DNA from: Dehalococcoidia bacterium
Lineage (GTDB): Bacteria > Chloroflexota > Dehalococcoidia > JAUSIH01
Direction: 5' to 3'
Length of the DNA stretch: 52,055 bases
Assembly: GCA_030648205.1 (NCBI GenBank)
Contig: JAUSIH010000093.1
Coordinates: 1-52,055 of the forward strand
A program made the position numbers and the translations under genes. This document shows positions 1-7,943 of this stretch, piece after piece. The notes beneath the pieces were generated by a model, which saw nothing but the letters and a program-made list of their open reading frames with translations, made no database searches and was not told the DNA's origin. Each line of letters opens with the position of its first letter. The first letter of the stretch is position 1.

Positions 1-1658
1 CTACCGTCGCGGCGCCCCGTCCCGCGCCTGCGGCCCCGACGGCGGCGCCCGCGCCTGCCCAGCCGCCGACTCCCACGCCCGCGGCCCGCGCGCCCGCGCT
101 CACGCCCGCCCCCGCGGGGGCTGCGCCCAGGCGCGGCGGCACGCTCAGCGTCCTCAAGTTCCAGGACGCGACGCACTGGGACGCCCATCGCTCGCCGCCC
201 ATCGTCGGCCTGTGGGACTTCCTCAGCGAGACGCTCGTCAACTTCGATGGCAAGGACGGGCGCCCCGTCCCGCAGCTCGTCGAGTCGTGGGAGTACCCCA
301 ACGACAGGACCCTGGTGCTGCACGTGCGCAAGGGCGTGCGGTTCGTGAACCAGCCGCCCGTCAACGGCCGCGAGTTCACCGCCGACGACGTGGTGTGGAA
401 CCTCGACCGCATACGGCGTCCGGGGGCCACGTACCTGTGGAGGGACAACCTGCTGGCCGTGAGTTCCATCACCGCGACGGACAAGTACATGGTCAAGCTG
501 GACCTCAAATACCCGTTCGCCCCCATGCTTGCCTACCTGCGCGGCAACACGTCCACGACGCAGCCCATGTACGCGAAGGAGGTGGAGGAGAAGCTGGGCG
601 AGGAGGCCTACAAGGATATGAACAACGCCCGCGGCGTGGGCGCGTTCATGGTCAAGGACTACAATCCGTCCGCGCAGGCCACGCTCGTGCGGAACCCCGA
701 CTACTATCGGCAGGGAATGCCGTACATAGACGCCATCCGCGTCTCGTTCCTGTCCGACCAGGTGACGATGGCGGCCGCCCTCCGCACCGGGCGCGGCGAC
801 ATGCTCGTCGGCGGCCTCGCCGACTTCCTGACCGCCGACCTGAAGAACGACATCGAGAGGACAAACAAGGTCATTACGTGGTCGTCCACGCCGGACGCCT
901 TCATCGTCGGCCTCGTCCCCAATCTGCAGCGCAAGCCCTTCGACGACATCCGCCTGCGCAAGGCGATCTTCCTGGCGATGGACCGCCAGGAGACGCTCAA
1001 GGTCATCCTGGGCGCGGGAGGCCACATCAGCGGCCCGCTGTCGTGGAAGCTATTCCCCGGCTGGACCTGGTCCGAGCAGGACCTGTTGAAGCGGGAGGGC
1101 TACCGCCAGCCCAAGGACCCGGACATCGCGGAGGCGCAGCGGCTCATGAAGGAGCTGGGCTATGGGCCGGACAAGCTGCTGGAGATTCAGGCCGAGGGGA
1201 CGACCTTCGTGCCGTGGCTCAACATCACCCCCATGGAGGTGGCCAAGTCCCAGCTCAGAAAGATTTGGATTAACATCACCATCAAGGTGGAGGACGGCGC
1301 TCAGTACCTGGCGAACGACCCCAAGGGCGATTTCCTGTTCCGCTCCCGCGGCTACACCACGCCGCCGGAAGTGGACGCGCAGCTCTACACGCGCCACCAC
1401 ACGGGCGCGGGCCGCAACTTCCAGAAGCTGAGCGACGACGCGCTGGACAAACTCCTGGACACGCAGCGGCAGGAACTGGACGTGACGAAGCGGAGGCAGC
1501 TCATCCTCCAAGCCCAGGAAAAGCTCTGGAGCCTGTACCCCGCCACGTGGCTCTTCACGCGGGAGGCCTTCATCCCCCGACAGCCGTGGGTGAAAGGCCC
1601 GGACTTCACCGCGTGGCGCTTCTGGGGCGAGCCCGCCGAGCTCTGGCTGGACAGGTAG
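1..1658 (+). CDS. ABC transporter substrate-binding protein, family 5 (5'-truncated)
   Basis: The reading frame is open from base 3, so the gene begins upstream of the window; about 551 codons are visible. The first ~45 residues are an Ala/Pro-rich linker like those that follow the lipobox in Gram-positive-type binding lipoproteins. After it comes the family-5 (peptide/nickel/oligosaccharide binding) fold: R-R-G-G-T-L-S-V-L start, 'PQLVESWEY' and 'YPFAPMLAYLR' regions, and a C-terminal 'ERLW/EKLWSLYPATWLF' type helix. It is a paralog of the binding protein at 24336-26114; both share the motif 'RQPKDxDIAEAxRLM'. No permease or ATPase follows it; the next 700 bases are repeats. The role is inferred as extracytoplasmic capture of a small peptide-like or organic solute. 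The substrate cannot be read from the sequence. Confidence 0.92.
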   Translation, partial: TVAAPRPAPAAPTAAPAPAQPPTPTPAARAPALTPAPAGAAPRRGGTLSVLKFQDATHWDAHRSPPIVGLWDFLSETLVNFDGKDGRPVPQLVESWEYPNDRTLVLHVRKGVRFVNQPPVNGREFTADDVVWNLDRIRRPGATYLWRDNLLAVSSITATDKYMVKLDLKYPFAPMLAYLRGNTSTTQPMYAKEVEEKLGEEAYKDMNNARGVGAFMVKDYNPSAQATLVRNPDYYRQGMPYIDAIRVSFLSDQVTMAAALRTGRGDMLVGGLADFLTADLKNDIERTNKVITWSSTPDAFIVGLVPNLQRKPFDDIRLRKAIFLAMDRQETLKVILGAGGHISGPLSWKLFPGWTWSEQDLLKREGYRQPKDPDIAEAQRLMKELGYGPDKLLEIQAEGTTFVPWLNITPMEVAKSQLRKIWINITIKVEDGAQYLANDPKGDFLFRSRGYTTPPEVDAQLYTRHHTGAGRNFQKLSDDALDKLLDTQRQELDVTKRRQLILQAQEKLWSLYPATWLFTREAFIPRQPWVKGPDFTAWRFWGEPAELWLDR

Positions 1659-1734
1659 CCGCCAGTCGTCCGTCCCCGTTCACGGCGCGCGTGCGCCCCG
1701 CCGAAAGCGGACGGTTCGGGACAAGCCTGCCGAG

Positions 1735-1956
1735 CGCGGGCCCTCGCTTTCGACGGGCAAGGGTGCAGGGAACGACAGGCGCTCCCCTGTCACCCCGAGT
1801 GAAGCGAGGGGTCTCCCTCGGGAGGCCCCATGTGGGAGATTCCTCGCCCTTCCTCGGAAGGACTCGGAATGACAGAGGGTGCATGGGCGCAGCCCCGCCG
1901 GGCTTGCGGAGCCTGCCTTATGCGCGGCCCTCGCTTTCGACGGGCAAGGGTGCAGT
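1735..1956. repeat. Direct repeat pair, ~34 bp
   Basis: The segment starting GCGCGGGCCCTCGCTTTCG at 1735 recurs at 1922 with one base missing, and both copies run on through ACGGGCAAGGGTGCAG. The bases between hold a degenerate repeat of the 'CACCCCGAGTGAAGCGAGG ... CGGAATGACAG' type that also occurs elsewhere in the window. Confidence 0.8.
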
Positions 1957-2011
1957 CCTTCCGCGGAAGGACTGCCGGAGGGCGCGGGAGGTGTCCTCCC
2001 GCATCCGTCCT

Positions 2012-2057
2012 ATCTCTTCCCCCTCTCCTGCCAGGAGAGGGGGTCAGGGGGTGAGGC
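2012..2057. repeat. Family B palindromic repeat (copy 1)
   Basis: CCCCCTCTCCTG (2019-2030) pairs with CAGGAGAGGGGG (2032-2043) and is followed by CAGGGGGTGAGG. The same C-rich/G-rich hairpin plus GGGGTGAGG tail occurs near 3637, 11424, 33696 and 51414. Confidence 0.75.
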
Positions 2058-2388
2058 CGCCCGCCCTCTACCCGTGCGGGTCCTGGAGATTGCCGAAGAA
2101 GTCCGTGACCGTGACCCGATTGCCCGCCGTGCTTCTTCCGTGGAAGGACGGGGCGTGACCTCCGCGCTGGAAACAGCTCGCGCCATGCTGCACCTCCCCG
2201 TGTAGCTGGTGTGTCCATGCGCCGCTCCGCCTTGCGGAGGACCGCCTGCGCGTCCCTCCCCCGAAGGACGGGCGTGGTGAGAGTGTTATGGCACAGAAGG
2301 CGGGGGCGAGTCAAGGGGGAGGGGTCTATACAAAGGAGATTCTTTCAATGGTATACTCCATACGAAATCCCTTTGAGGATTGGCGTGT

Positions 2389-3612
2389 ATGGCTATTTGC
2401 AAATACCACATGTGGTCTCCGACCATATGCGAAGAGCAGGCAATTGACAGCTATTCAGGGTTCTGCATTTTGCACTATCCTGACGCAAACAAGGATGTGG
2501 AGTTATTCACAGAAACACTCAGGTCTTCTATAAGCAAGGCTGAGAAGAACAAGAAAGAGAAGGACATCTGGATCAGAGGCGTCGTATTTCCCCCTAGGTT
2601 CAATTGTCTCGGATTTGAAGCTTTTGGCAAGCATGTCATTTTTGTTGACGCCTGCTTTCTCGGCGAAGCTTGGTTCAATGGGGTCAAATTTGCGAACGGA
2701 GTGGGTTTCTCTAGTACGAGATTTGAAGGCCCCGCCTACTTTTTCCTCGAATTCTCCAATGCCGCAAGTAGCTGGTTTATAACTACAGTATTCCGAGAAA
2801 GCGTGAGGTTTAAACGCGCCGTATTTCCGGGTGCTGAAAGCAAGGGAACAGTCCGTTTCGAAAGCACCGTCTTCGAGAAACCGCATGAAGTGTTTTTCGA
2901 AAGTGTCGATCTAAGTAAGACGTCTTTCTATGGCACAAATCTGTTAGGCGTGCATTTTGTGGACGTAACTTGGCCGAAGGTGATAGAGCATCCGTGGAAT
3001 TGGTTAGGCGTGCATAGGTCAGCGAAACTGATTTACGATGACCCGAGAATTCATTCAAAGTATGAAGACGATACATACAATACAGAGTCTTTGCAAAACC
3101 GTTATCAAGTCGCTGGAGAACTCTACCGCCAGCTACGTATCAACATGGAGCAAAGCAAACAGGAGATCGAGGCCGGAGATTTCTATATAGCACAGATGGA
3201 CATGCGTCAACATGACCCCAGTCTTTATCGGTTATTATCCCGTGTGTTTTTGCCCGTCTATAGATTTGTTGCTTTGTATGGGGAAAGTATTTCGCGCCCC
3301 TTTACGTTGTATATCTTGTTGGCCAGCCTGCTATTTGCACCGCTTTATCTATGGGGTGGTTTTGGTATGGGAGACATCGCGGATCCTCCGTATCATAGAA
3401 CGATTCTGCAACCGTCAGCAATCTTGCAGGACGGGTTTTGGCGAGATTATGTACATGCGTGGTTTCTGGCCATCACTGCTGGATTACCGTATAGTCCGCC
3501 GAACGATCTCCTTTCTTGGTTTCTCTACCCGCTGCGTTATATCAATATTCTCGTCAACATTTTGCTTGTGTCTCTCATCGCTGTCGCCCTGCGCCGCCAG
3601 TTCAAGCGCTAG
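2389..3612 (+). CDS. Pentapeptide-repeat protein with C-terminal membrane domain
   Basis: About 407 residues. The N-terminus carries a small Cys/His cluster ('CKYHMW...C', 'FCILHYPD') often seen at the start of pentapeptide-repeat proteins. Residues ~65-190 contain repeats with Phe at the central position ('FDACFLGEAWFNGVKFANG'-like), which fold as a right-handed beta helix. The C-terminus has two or three hydrophobic segments ('LLASLLFAPLYLWGGFG', 'ILVNILLVSLIAVALRR') around a pore-like 'ITAGLPYSPPND' loop, suggesting a membrane anchor or channel-like module; this is inference. I chose ATG 2389; an in-frame TTG at 2380 is possible. A strong ribosome site (AAAGGAG) lies instead before an ATG at 2348 in another frame, which runs 61 codons into this gene. 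Base composition is clearly more AT-rich than the neighbours, suggesting transfer. Confidence 0.85.
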   Translation: MAICKYHMWSPTICEEQAIDSYSGFCILHYPDANKDVELFTETLRSSISKAEKNKKEKDIWIRGVVFPPRFNCLGFEAFGKHVIFVDACFLGEAWFNGVKFANGVGFSSTRFEGPAYFFLEFSNAASSWFITTVFRESVRFKRAVFPGAESKGTVRFESTVFEKPHEVFFESVDLSKTSFYGTNLLGVHFVDVTWPKVIEHPWNWLGVHRSAKLIYDDPRIHSKYEDDTYNTESLQNRYQVAGELYRQLRINMEQSKQEIEAGDFYIAQMDMRQHDPSLYRLLSRVFLPVYRFVALYGESISRPFTLYILLASLLFAPLYLWGGFGMGDIADPPYHRTILQPSAILQDGFWRDYVHAWFLAITAGLPYSPPNDLLSWFLYPLRYINILVNILLVSLIAVALRRQFKR

Positions 3613-3636
3613 GCCGTCTCTCTGCTGCGTCTCCCT

Positions 3637-3718
3637 AACCTCACCCCCAACATGCGCCGTCGCGTCCAGAGCCGGCCCTCCCCCTCTCCGCATGCGGAGA
3701 GGGGCTAGGGGTGAGGTT
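3637..3718. repeat. Family B element with terminal inverted repeats (copy 2)
   Basis: The outer ends AACCTCACCCC and GGGGTGAGGTT are inverted. The core CCCCTCTCCGCA/TGCGGAGAGGGG (3681-3704) is a perfect 24-base palindrome. The element lies between convergent genes and could act as a bidirectional terminator. Confidence 0.8.
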
Positions 3719-3725
3719 AAACCCC

Positions 3726-5186
3726 CTATCCCTTCACCACGCCCATCGGGCGCAGACGGCACACGCGCTTGCTCAGCCCCGCCGCGTGTGCCACCTCCAC
3801 CACGTCCGCCACGTCCTTGTACGCCTCGGACACCTCCTCCGCCAGGCCCGACCAGCTCGCCGCCTTCACCACGATCCCCTGCTTCGCCAGCTCCTTCGTG
3901 ATGTCCACCCCGCGCATCGCCTTCTTGGCCGCATGGCGGCTCTGCCGTCGTCCCGCGCCGTGGCACGTCGAGCCGAAGCTCCGCTCCATCGCCTCCGGCA
4001 CCCCCGCGCACAGGAACGAGTAGCGCCCCATGTCGCCGGGAATCATCACGGGCTGGCCGACCTCGCGGTACTGCTCCGGCACGTCCGGGTGCCCTGGCGG
4101 GAACGCCCGCGTCGCGCCCTTGCGGTGCACGCACACCTCCGTCTCTTTGCCCTCGACGACGTGCCGCTCCATCTTCGCGATGTTGTGGCACACGTCGTAC
4201 ACCTGCCGGATGCCCATCGAGCGCCAGCTCCGCTTGAACACGTTCTGGAACGACTCCCGCACGAAGTGGGCGATGCACTGCCGGTTCGCCCACGCGTAGT
4301 TGCCCGCGCACGCCATCGCCGCCAGGTAGTCGCGGCCCTCCGGCGACGACAGCGGCGCGCACGCGAGCTGCCTGTCCGGCACGCTGATGCCGTACCGACG
4401 CATCGCCTGGTCCATCACCTTCAGGTAGTCCTCGCACACCTGGTGGCCGAACCCGCGCGACCCGCAGTGAATCATCACCGTCACCTGGCCGACGTCGTGG
4501 ATGCCGAAGGCCGCCGCCGTCACGGGGTCGAATATCTCGTCCACCACCTGCACTTCGAGGAAGTGGTTGCCGGAGCCGAGCGTGCCGAGCTGGCCGCCGC
4601 CGCGCTCCCTCGGCTTCGGGCCGACCGTCGAGGGGTCCGCGCCCGGCAGGCAGCCGCCGCCCTCCGTCGCCAGCAGGTCGTCGGCGTCGCCGTAGCCGTG
4701 GTCAACCGCCCAGCGTGCGCCCTGGCGCATCACCTGGTCGCTCTCGTTGCCGCGCAGGTGTATCTTGCCCGACGACCCCACGCCGGAGGGCACGTTGCGG
4801 AATAGCTCCAGCGTCAGCTCCTCCAGCGCGGGCCGCACTTCTTGCTCCGACAGGTCGGTGCGCAGCAGCCGCACGCCGCAATTGATGTCGAAGCCGACGC
4901 CGCCCGGCGAGATGACGCCGTCGCTGGCGCGCATCGCCGCCACGCCGCCGATGGGGAAGCCGTAGCCCCAGTGGATGTCCGGCATCGCCAGCGACGCCAT
5001 GACGATTCCCGGCAGCGTGGCTACGTTCGCCACCTGCTCAAGCGACTGGTCCCGCCGGATGTCGCGCATCATGCGCTCGTCCGAGAACACGACGCCGGGG
5101 ACGCGCATGCCGGGCTTGTAGTCGCGCGGTATCTCCCAGCGGTGCTCGTCTATCTGGCGGAGCCTGCCCTGCCACTCGGAAGTCAT
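3726..5186 (-). CDS. rtcB: RtcB RNA ligase (3'-phosphate/5'-OH)
   Basis: 486 residues, the usual RtcB length. RtcB joins RNA 2',3'-cyclic phosphate or 3'-phosphate ends to 5'-OH ends using GTP and Mn2+. Visible hallmarks are the metal-binding Cys in 'DINCGVRLL' (about residue 103), 'HDVGQVTVMIHCGSRGFGH', 'KGATRAFPPGH', and the histidine that is guanylylated in 'GSTCHGAGRRQSR' (about residue 409). The last part reads GRRQSR where many homologs have GRxMSR. The start ATG 5186 gives the canonical N-terminus 'MTSEWQGRLRQID'. It is the last gene of a minus-strand run of four, 29 bases after the hydratase gene. RtcB normally works with archease; the archease gene of this window (10909-11279) is broken. 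Confidence 0.96.
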   Translation of the reverse strand: MTSEWQGRLRQIDEHRWEIPRDYKPGMRVPGVVFSDERMMRDIRRDQSLEQVANVATLPGIVMASLAMPDIHWGYGFPIGGVAAMRASDGVISPGGVGFDINCGVRLLRTDLSEQEVRPALEELTLELFRNVPSGVGSSGKIHLRGNESDQVMRQGARWAVDHGYGDADDLLATEGGGCLPGADPSTVGPKPRERGGGQLGTLGSGNHFLEVQVVDEIFDPVTAAAFGIHDVGQVTVMIHCGSRGFGHQVCEDYLKVMDQAMRRYGISVPDRQLACAPLSSPEGRDYLAAMACAGNYAWANRQCIAHFVRESFQNVFKRSWRSMGIRQVYDVCHNIAKMERHVVEGKETEVCVHRKGATRAFPPGHPDVPEQYREVGQPVMIPGDMGRYSFLCAGVPEAMERSFGSTCHGAGRRQSRHAAKKAMRGVDITKELAKQGIVVKAASWSGLAEEVSEAYKDVADVVEVAHAAGLSKRVCRLRPMGVVKG

Positions 5187-5215
5187 TGTCGCGCCCCCTT
5201 CAGCCGCCGAAAGCT

Positions 5216-5986
5216 CTACCGCCCCTTCCACTGGGGCGGGCGCTTCTCCAGGAAGGCCCGCACGCCCTCCTCCGCGTCCTCCGTCAGGCGGGCGAGGACG
5301 CGCTGGTCCCGCGCCACCAGCAGCGCCTTGTTGAACTCCACGTCCTGCACCATCAGAATGGTCTCCTTGCACAGGCGCAGCGCCTCCGGGCTGAGGCTCG
5401 CGATGTGCAGCGCCATCTCGCGGGTGGCCCGCGGCAGCTCGTCGTGCGGCACGACGCGGTTCACCAGCCCCAGGCGCCACGCCTCCTGCGCGTCAATCAG
5501 CTTGCCCGTCAGCGCCATCTCGAAGGCGTGCTTGCGCGGCACCGTGCGGAGAAGGCTGACCATGGTCACGCCTACGGTCAGGCCGCGCAGAATCTCCGGA
5601 TAGCCGAACCGCGCTTTGTCGGAGGAAATCGCCATGTCGGAGAACGACACGACTCCCGCGCCCACGGCGTCCCCGTTCACGGAGGCGATGACGGGCCGCG
5701 GGTGGTGCATGATCGTCTTGTACACCGCGATGACGTGGTTGTACGCCGCCCTGTCGTCCAGCGCCTTCACCTGCTGCAAGCCCTTCAGGTCGGCGCCCGC
5801 GCAGAACGCCTTGCCCACTCCCGTGACGACGACAACCCGGCACGCCGCGTCCGCCGCGAGCGCGTTCAGCGCGTGGACCACCTCGGATGTGACCGGTTCG
5901 CCCAGCGGATTGCGCCGCTCCGGCACGTTCAGCGTGACCGTGCCGATGCCGTCGCTGACGTCCATCAGGATGCTGGTGTAGGACAT
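5216..5986 (-). CDS. Enoyl-CoA hydratase/isomerase (crotonase family)
   Basis: 256 residues, normal for the family. The first oxyanion-hole loop is clear ('FCAGADLKGL'). The second reads 'VNGDAVGAGVVSFSDMAI'. The residue corresponding to the second catalytic Glu of classical hydratases is present in 'FGYPEILRGL', but the position of the first (the Glu after GGGC in crotonase) is not a Glu here. This leaves open isomerase or another crotonase-type reaction rather than simple hydration. It starts 9 bases after the partner protein (5996-7048) and precedes rtcB, so it is probably co-transcribed with the selenoprotein pair and may act on an acyl-CoA formed in the same pathway. That link is inference from position. 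Confidence 0.9.
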   Translation of the reverse strand: MSYTSILMDVSDGIGTVTLNVPERRNPLGEPVTSEVVHALNALAADAACRVVVVTGVGKAFCAGADLKGLQQVKALDDRAAYNHVIAVYKTIMHHPRPVIASVNGDAVGAGVVSFSDMAISSDKARFGYPEILRGLTVGVTMVSLLRTVPRKHAFEMALTGKLIDAQEAWRLGLVNRVVPHDELPRATREMALHIASLSPEALRLCKETILMVQDVEFNKALLVARDQRVLARLTEDAEEGVRAFLEKRPPQWKGR

Positions 5987-5995
5987 CGCTCTCCT

Positions 5996-7048
5996 CTACT
6001 TCTTCCCGCGTATGGGCCGCGACACGAAGTACGAGTCGCCGAACGTGGGCACGAACACGGAGTGCAGGCCCGAGTCGCCGCCCGCGACGATGATCTGGAA
6101 CTGCTCCGGCCTGTTCGCCAGCGGCGTGAAGCCGTCTTTCGCCCTGCCGGTGCGGATGTAGTCGGCGTGGAAGTCCTTGGGCCAGTGCTCCAGCGGCACC
6201 CGGCTCGTCCGCTCCAGCAGCGCATTCTGCACGTCCCGCCTGGACATGCCCTCGCGGGCCAGCAGGGCGGCGTGGTCCGGGTTCAGCACGACCAGCATTT
6301 CGCCCAGGCCGAAGAACGGCCACATGTTGATGCTGCCGACCGCCTCCATGGAGTGCGAGAAGGTGCGCAGCAGGCCGTCCGCGTCCTTGCTCTGCGAGTT
6401 CGTCATATTCGTCGTGCCCGTCGCCGCCACCAGCGTCACCGTGCTCTCCTCCGCGCGGAAGCCGCGCTCCACGTGCCACGGCTGCCACGGGGAGCGCTCC
6501 TCCCACTCGCCGAAGCAGAACGTATAGCGCCCGGGCTGCCCCTGCGTGGACTTGCTCACGTCGCCCGGGACAGCTCCGCCCACGTTGAGCTGGATGAGGC
6601 GCACCGCCCGGCCGATGGTGGCGTTGGCGCGCCATCCCGGCCCCATGCACCCGTACGCGCAGTTGATGTCCAGCGCCTTCCGGATGGGGCCGTTCACGAC
6701 GGTGAGCAGGCAGACCGGGTTGGTGGTGGTCTGGATGCCCGCCAGCTCGAACTTCAGGTCGGTCATCGCCTCGACGACGGCGATGAGCACGGGCAGGTAC
6801 TCCGGCTTGCACCCGGCCATCACCGCGTTGACGGCAATGCGCTCCACCGTCGCGTCGCCGTTCCGCGGCGCCACGCGCGCCACCACGTGGTCCGGCTTCA
6901 TGTCCACCGCGGCGAGCATCGCGGCCAGCCGCGTCTCCGTCGGCGGGACGATGGGCAGACCGTCTGTCCAGCCCTGCTCGCAGGCGTGCTCGTAGGCCGC
7001 GTAGGCCCCCTCCAGGGAGTCGTCTATCTGCGTTCTGTCTTTTATCAT
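5996..7048 (-). CDS. Selenoprotein-associated partner protein (copy A), unknown function
   Basis: 350 residues, no signal peptide or membrane segment. I do not recognise a characterised family. It is clearly homologous to the protein at 21407-22498 and to the C-terminal two thirds of the fusion at 22563-24311. Shared motifs are W-[ST]-D-G-[LF]-P near residue 27, 'RIAVNAVMAGCKPEYLPVL' with an invariant Cys (residue 80), a [NS]-G-P segment, and 'GRAVRLIxxNxGG'. Its ATG overlaps the TGA stop of the upstream selenoprotein gene (ATGA at 7048-7045), indicating translational coupling. The invariant Cys next to a Sec-containing partner suggests thiol chemistry or mixed selenyl-sulfide formation. This is inference; the substrate is unknown. 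Confidence 0.85.
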   Translation of the reverse strand: MIKDRTQIDDSLEGAYAAYEHACEQGWTDGLPIVPPTETRLAAMLAAVDMKPDHVVARVAPRNGDATVERIAVNAVMAGCKPEYLPVLIAVVEAMTDLKFELAGIQTTTNPVCLLTVVNGPIRKALDINCAYGCMGPGWRANATIGRAVRLIQLNVGGAVPGDVSKSTQGQPGRYTFCFGEWEERSPWQPWHVERGFRAEESTVTLVAATGTTNMTNSQSKDADGLLRTFSHSMEAVGSINMWPFFGLGEMLVVLNPDHAALLAREGMSRRDVQNALLERTSRVPLEHWPKDFHADYIRTGRAKDGFTPLANRPEQFQIIVAGGDSGLHSVFVPTFGDSYFVSRPIRGKK

Positions 7049-7671
7049 CGTGACCCCGCCGCGGGCTTCGGTTTCGCGCTCTTCGTGACCTGCGCCAGAA
7101 TCTGGGGAAAGGCCTTGTCCGCTATGGCGCGGATCTCCTCGCGGGTGCGCGTCTCGAACGGGTGCGGCACCACGACCATCGGCAGGTCGGGGTAGCCGTG
7201 CGACGCCGCGTAGGACTTCGCCAGCGAGACGAACACCTCGTCAACAATGGACACCGTGGGGACGCCGCGCTTCTGAAGCTCAACCGAGTCGTAGATACAC
7301 CACGACGTGCAGGAGCCTCAGCCCGCCAGTCCCACGATGGCCCAGTCCACCTGCCCGGCGAAGTCGTCGATCGCCTTCTGGACCTGCGCCTCGCGTCCGG
7401 CGCGGCCAATGCGCCCCGCGTGGTCGCGCGTCTTGAAGATGTCGCCGACGCCGTACGTGGCCGCGACCCTGTTCAGCGTCCGCGACCCGGCGGGCTTCGC
7501 GTGCTGCTCCAGCAGCTCCTGGATGCGCTCCACGAAGTCCTCGAAGTTCCACCAGTCAATGCGGTACCCGACGGTCTTGCCGTCCACGGACGTCAGCCGC
7601 GGCGCCAGCGGGCGGTCCGCCTTCGGCGGCGGCGCCACCGGGCTGAGCATGTCAACTCTGGCTGTGGGCAT
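7045..7671 (-). CDS. UGSC-type selenoprotein (in-frame TGA = Sec)
   Basis: Read through the TGA at 7318-7320 this is a 208-residue protein with Sec at residue 118 in the motif A-G-U-G-S-C (Cys 121), a CxxC-like redox pair. The UGSC motif is known from bacterial selenoproteome surveys. Both halves are in one frame. The second half ('SVELQKRGVPTVSIVDE', 'LPMVVVPHPF') matches the same region in the proteins at 20820 and 22563, so this is not a chance downstream ORF. A hairpin follows the TGA (7288-7306). The start ATG 7671 has GGAGG eight bases upstream. Translation ends at a second TGA (7045-7047) that overlaps the start of the partner gene, so TGA has two meanings in one gene. A gene caller would report only a 117-residue fragment. 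Confidence 0.88.
7288..7306 (-). promoter_or_regulatory. Putative bacterial SECIS hairpin 1
   Basis: On the coding strand, GTCGT (nt 12-16 after the TGA) pairs with ACGAC (nt 26-30) around the loop GGTGTATCT; one more G-U pair can form. An outer helix GCTC/GAGC can form beneath it. The loop starts with G, and the distance from TGA fits the usual 16-37 nt window for bacterial SECIS elements. The paired positions covary with the hairpins at 21124 and 22898. Confidence 0.6.
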
Positions 7672-7716
7672 AGGCCGTGCCTCCTTGTTAGAACGGTGCG
7701 GATACCTCTTCGACCT

Positions 7717-7722
7717 ATTCTA
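7717..7722 (-). promoter_or_regulatory. Possible -10 box of the selenoprotein operon
   Basis: On the minus strand TAGAAT lies about 46 bases before the ATG at 7671. No good -35 is visible at normal spacing, so this is weak. Confidence 0.3.
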
Positions 7723-7768
7723 CCAGCGCGTGCGCCGCCATGTGCCGCTTGTGAACGCAGTATTTAAC

Positions 7769-7815
7769 TTGACAACGCCAGCACGGTTGATTAATATTCC
7801 CCAGTCCTGTATAGT
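7769..7815 (+). promoter_or_regulatory. Tandem sigma-70-type promoters
   Basis: TTGACA (7769-7774), 17-base spacer, TAATAT (7792-7797). A second overlapping set is TTGATT (7787-7792), 17 bases, TATAGT (7810-7815). Both point to the secreted protein at 7944 and leave a leader of roughly 125-140 bases. Confidence 0.7.
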
Positions 7816-7860
7816 GCATAAGTACTACTAGGTAATGCAACAGCACTATTCCCACGCTTC

Positions 7861-7881
7861 AGCCCGCCACAATGGCGGGCT
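7861..7881 (+). promoter_or_regulatory. Leader hairpin
   Basis: AGCCCGCC and GGCGGGCT form a perfect 8-bp stem around ACAAT in the 5' leader of the 7944 gene. I could not match the leader to a riboswitch class that I know. Confidence 0.45.
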
Positions 7882-7943
7882 GGTCATAGCCGGAAACTCG
7901 AGGCGCCAACCCCAGTTCGTTAGTTATGGAAAAGGAGTCACCC

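Larger units (their letters stand above)
1659..2388. other. Gene-free, repeat-rich gap
   Basis: No convincing gene in this 730-base stretch. It is packed with short palindromes and degenerate repeat fragments: a direct repeat (1735-1769 and 1922-1956), a family B palindrome (2012-2057), and several CCTTCCGyGGAAGG hairpins (near 1958, 2133 and 2264). Open frames on both strands here are low-complexity and match nothing I recognise. Confidence 0.7.

Noticed and set aside
7816-7943. Possible c-di-GMP or other riboswitch in the leader of the secreted-protein gene
   Set aside because: One clear hairpin is present, but the conserved core of the classes I know is absent.
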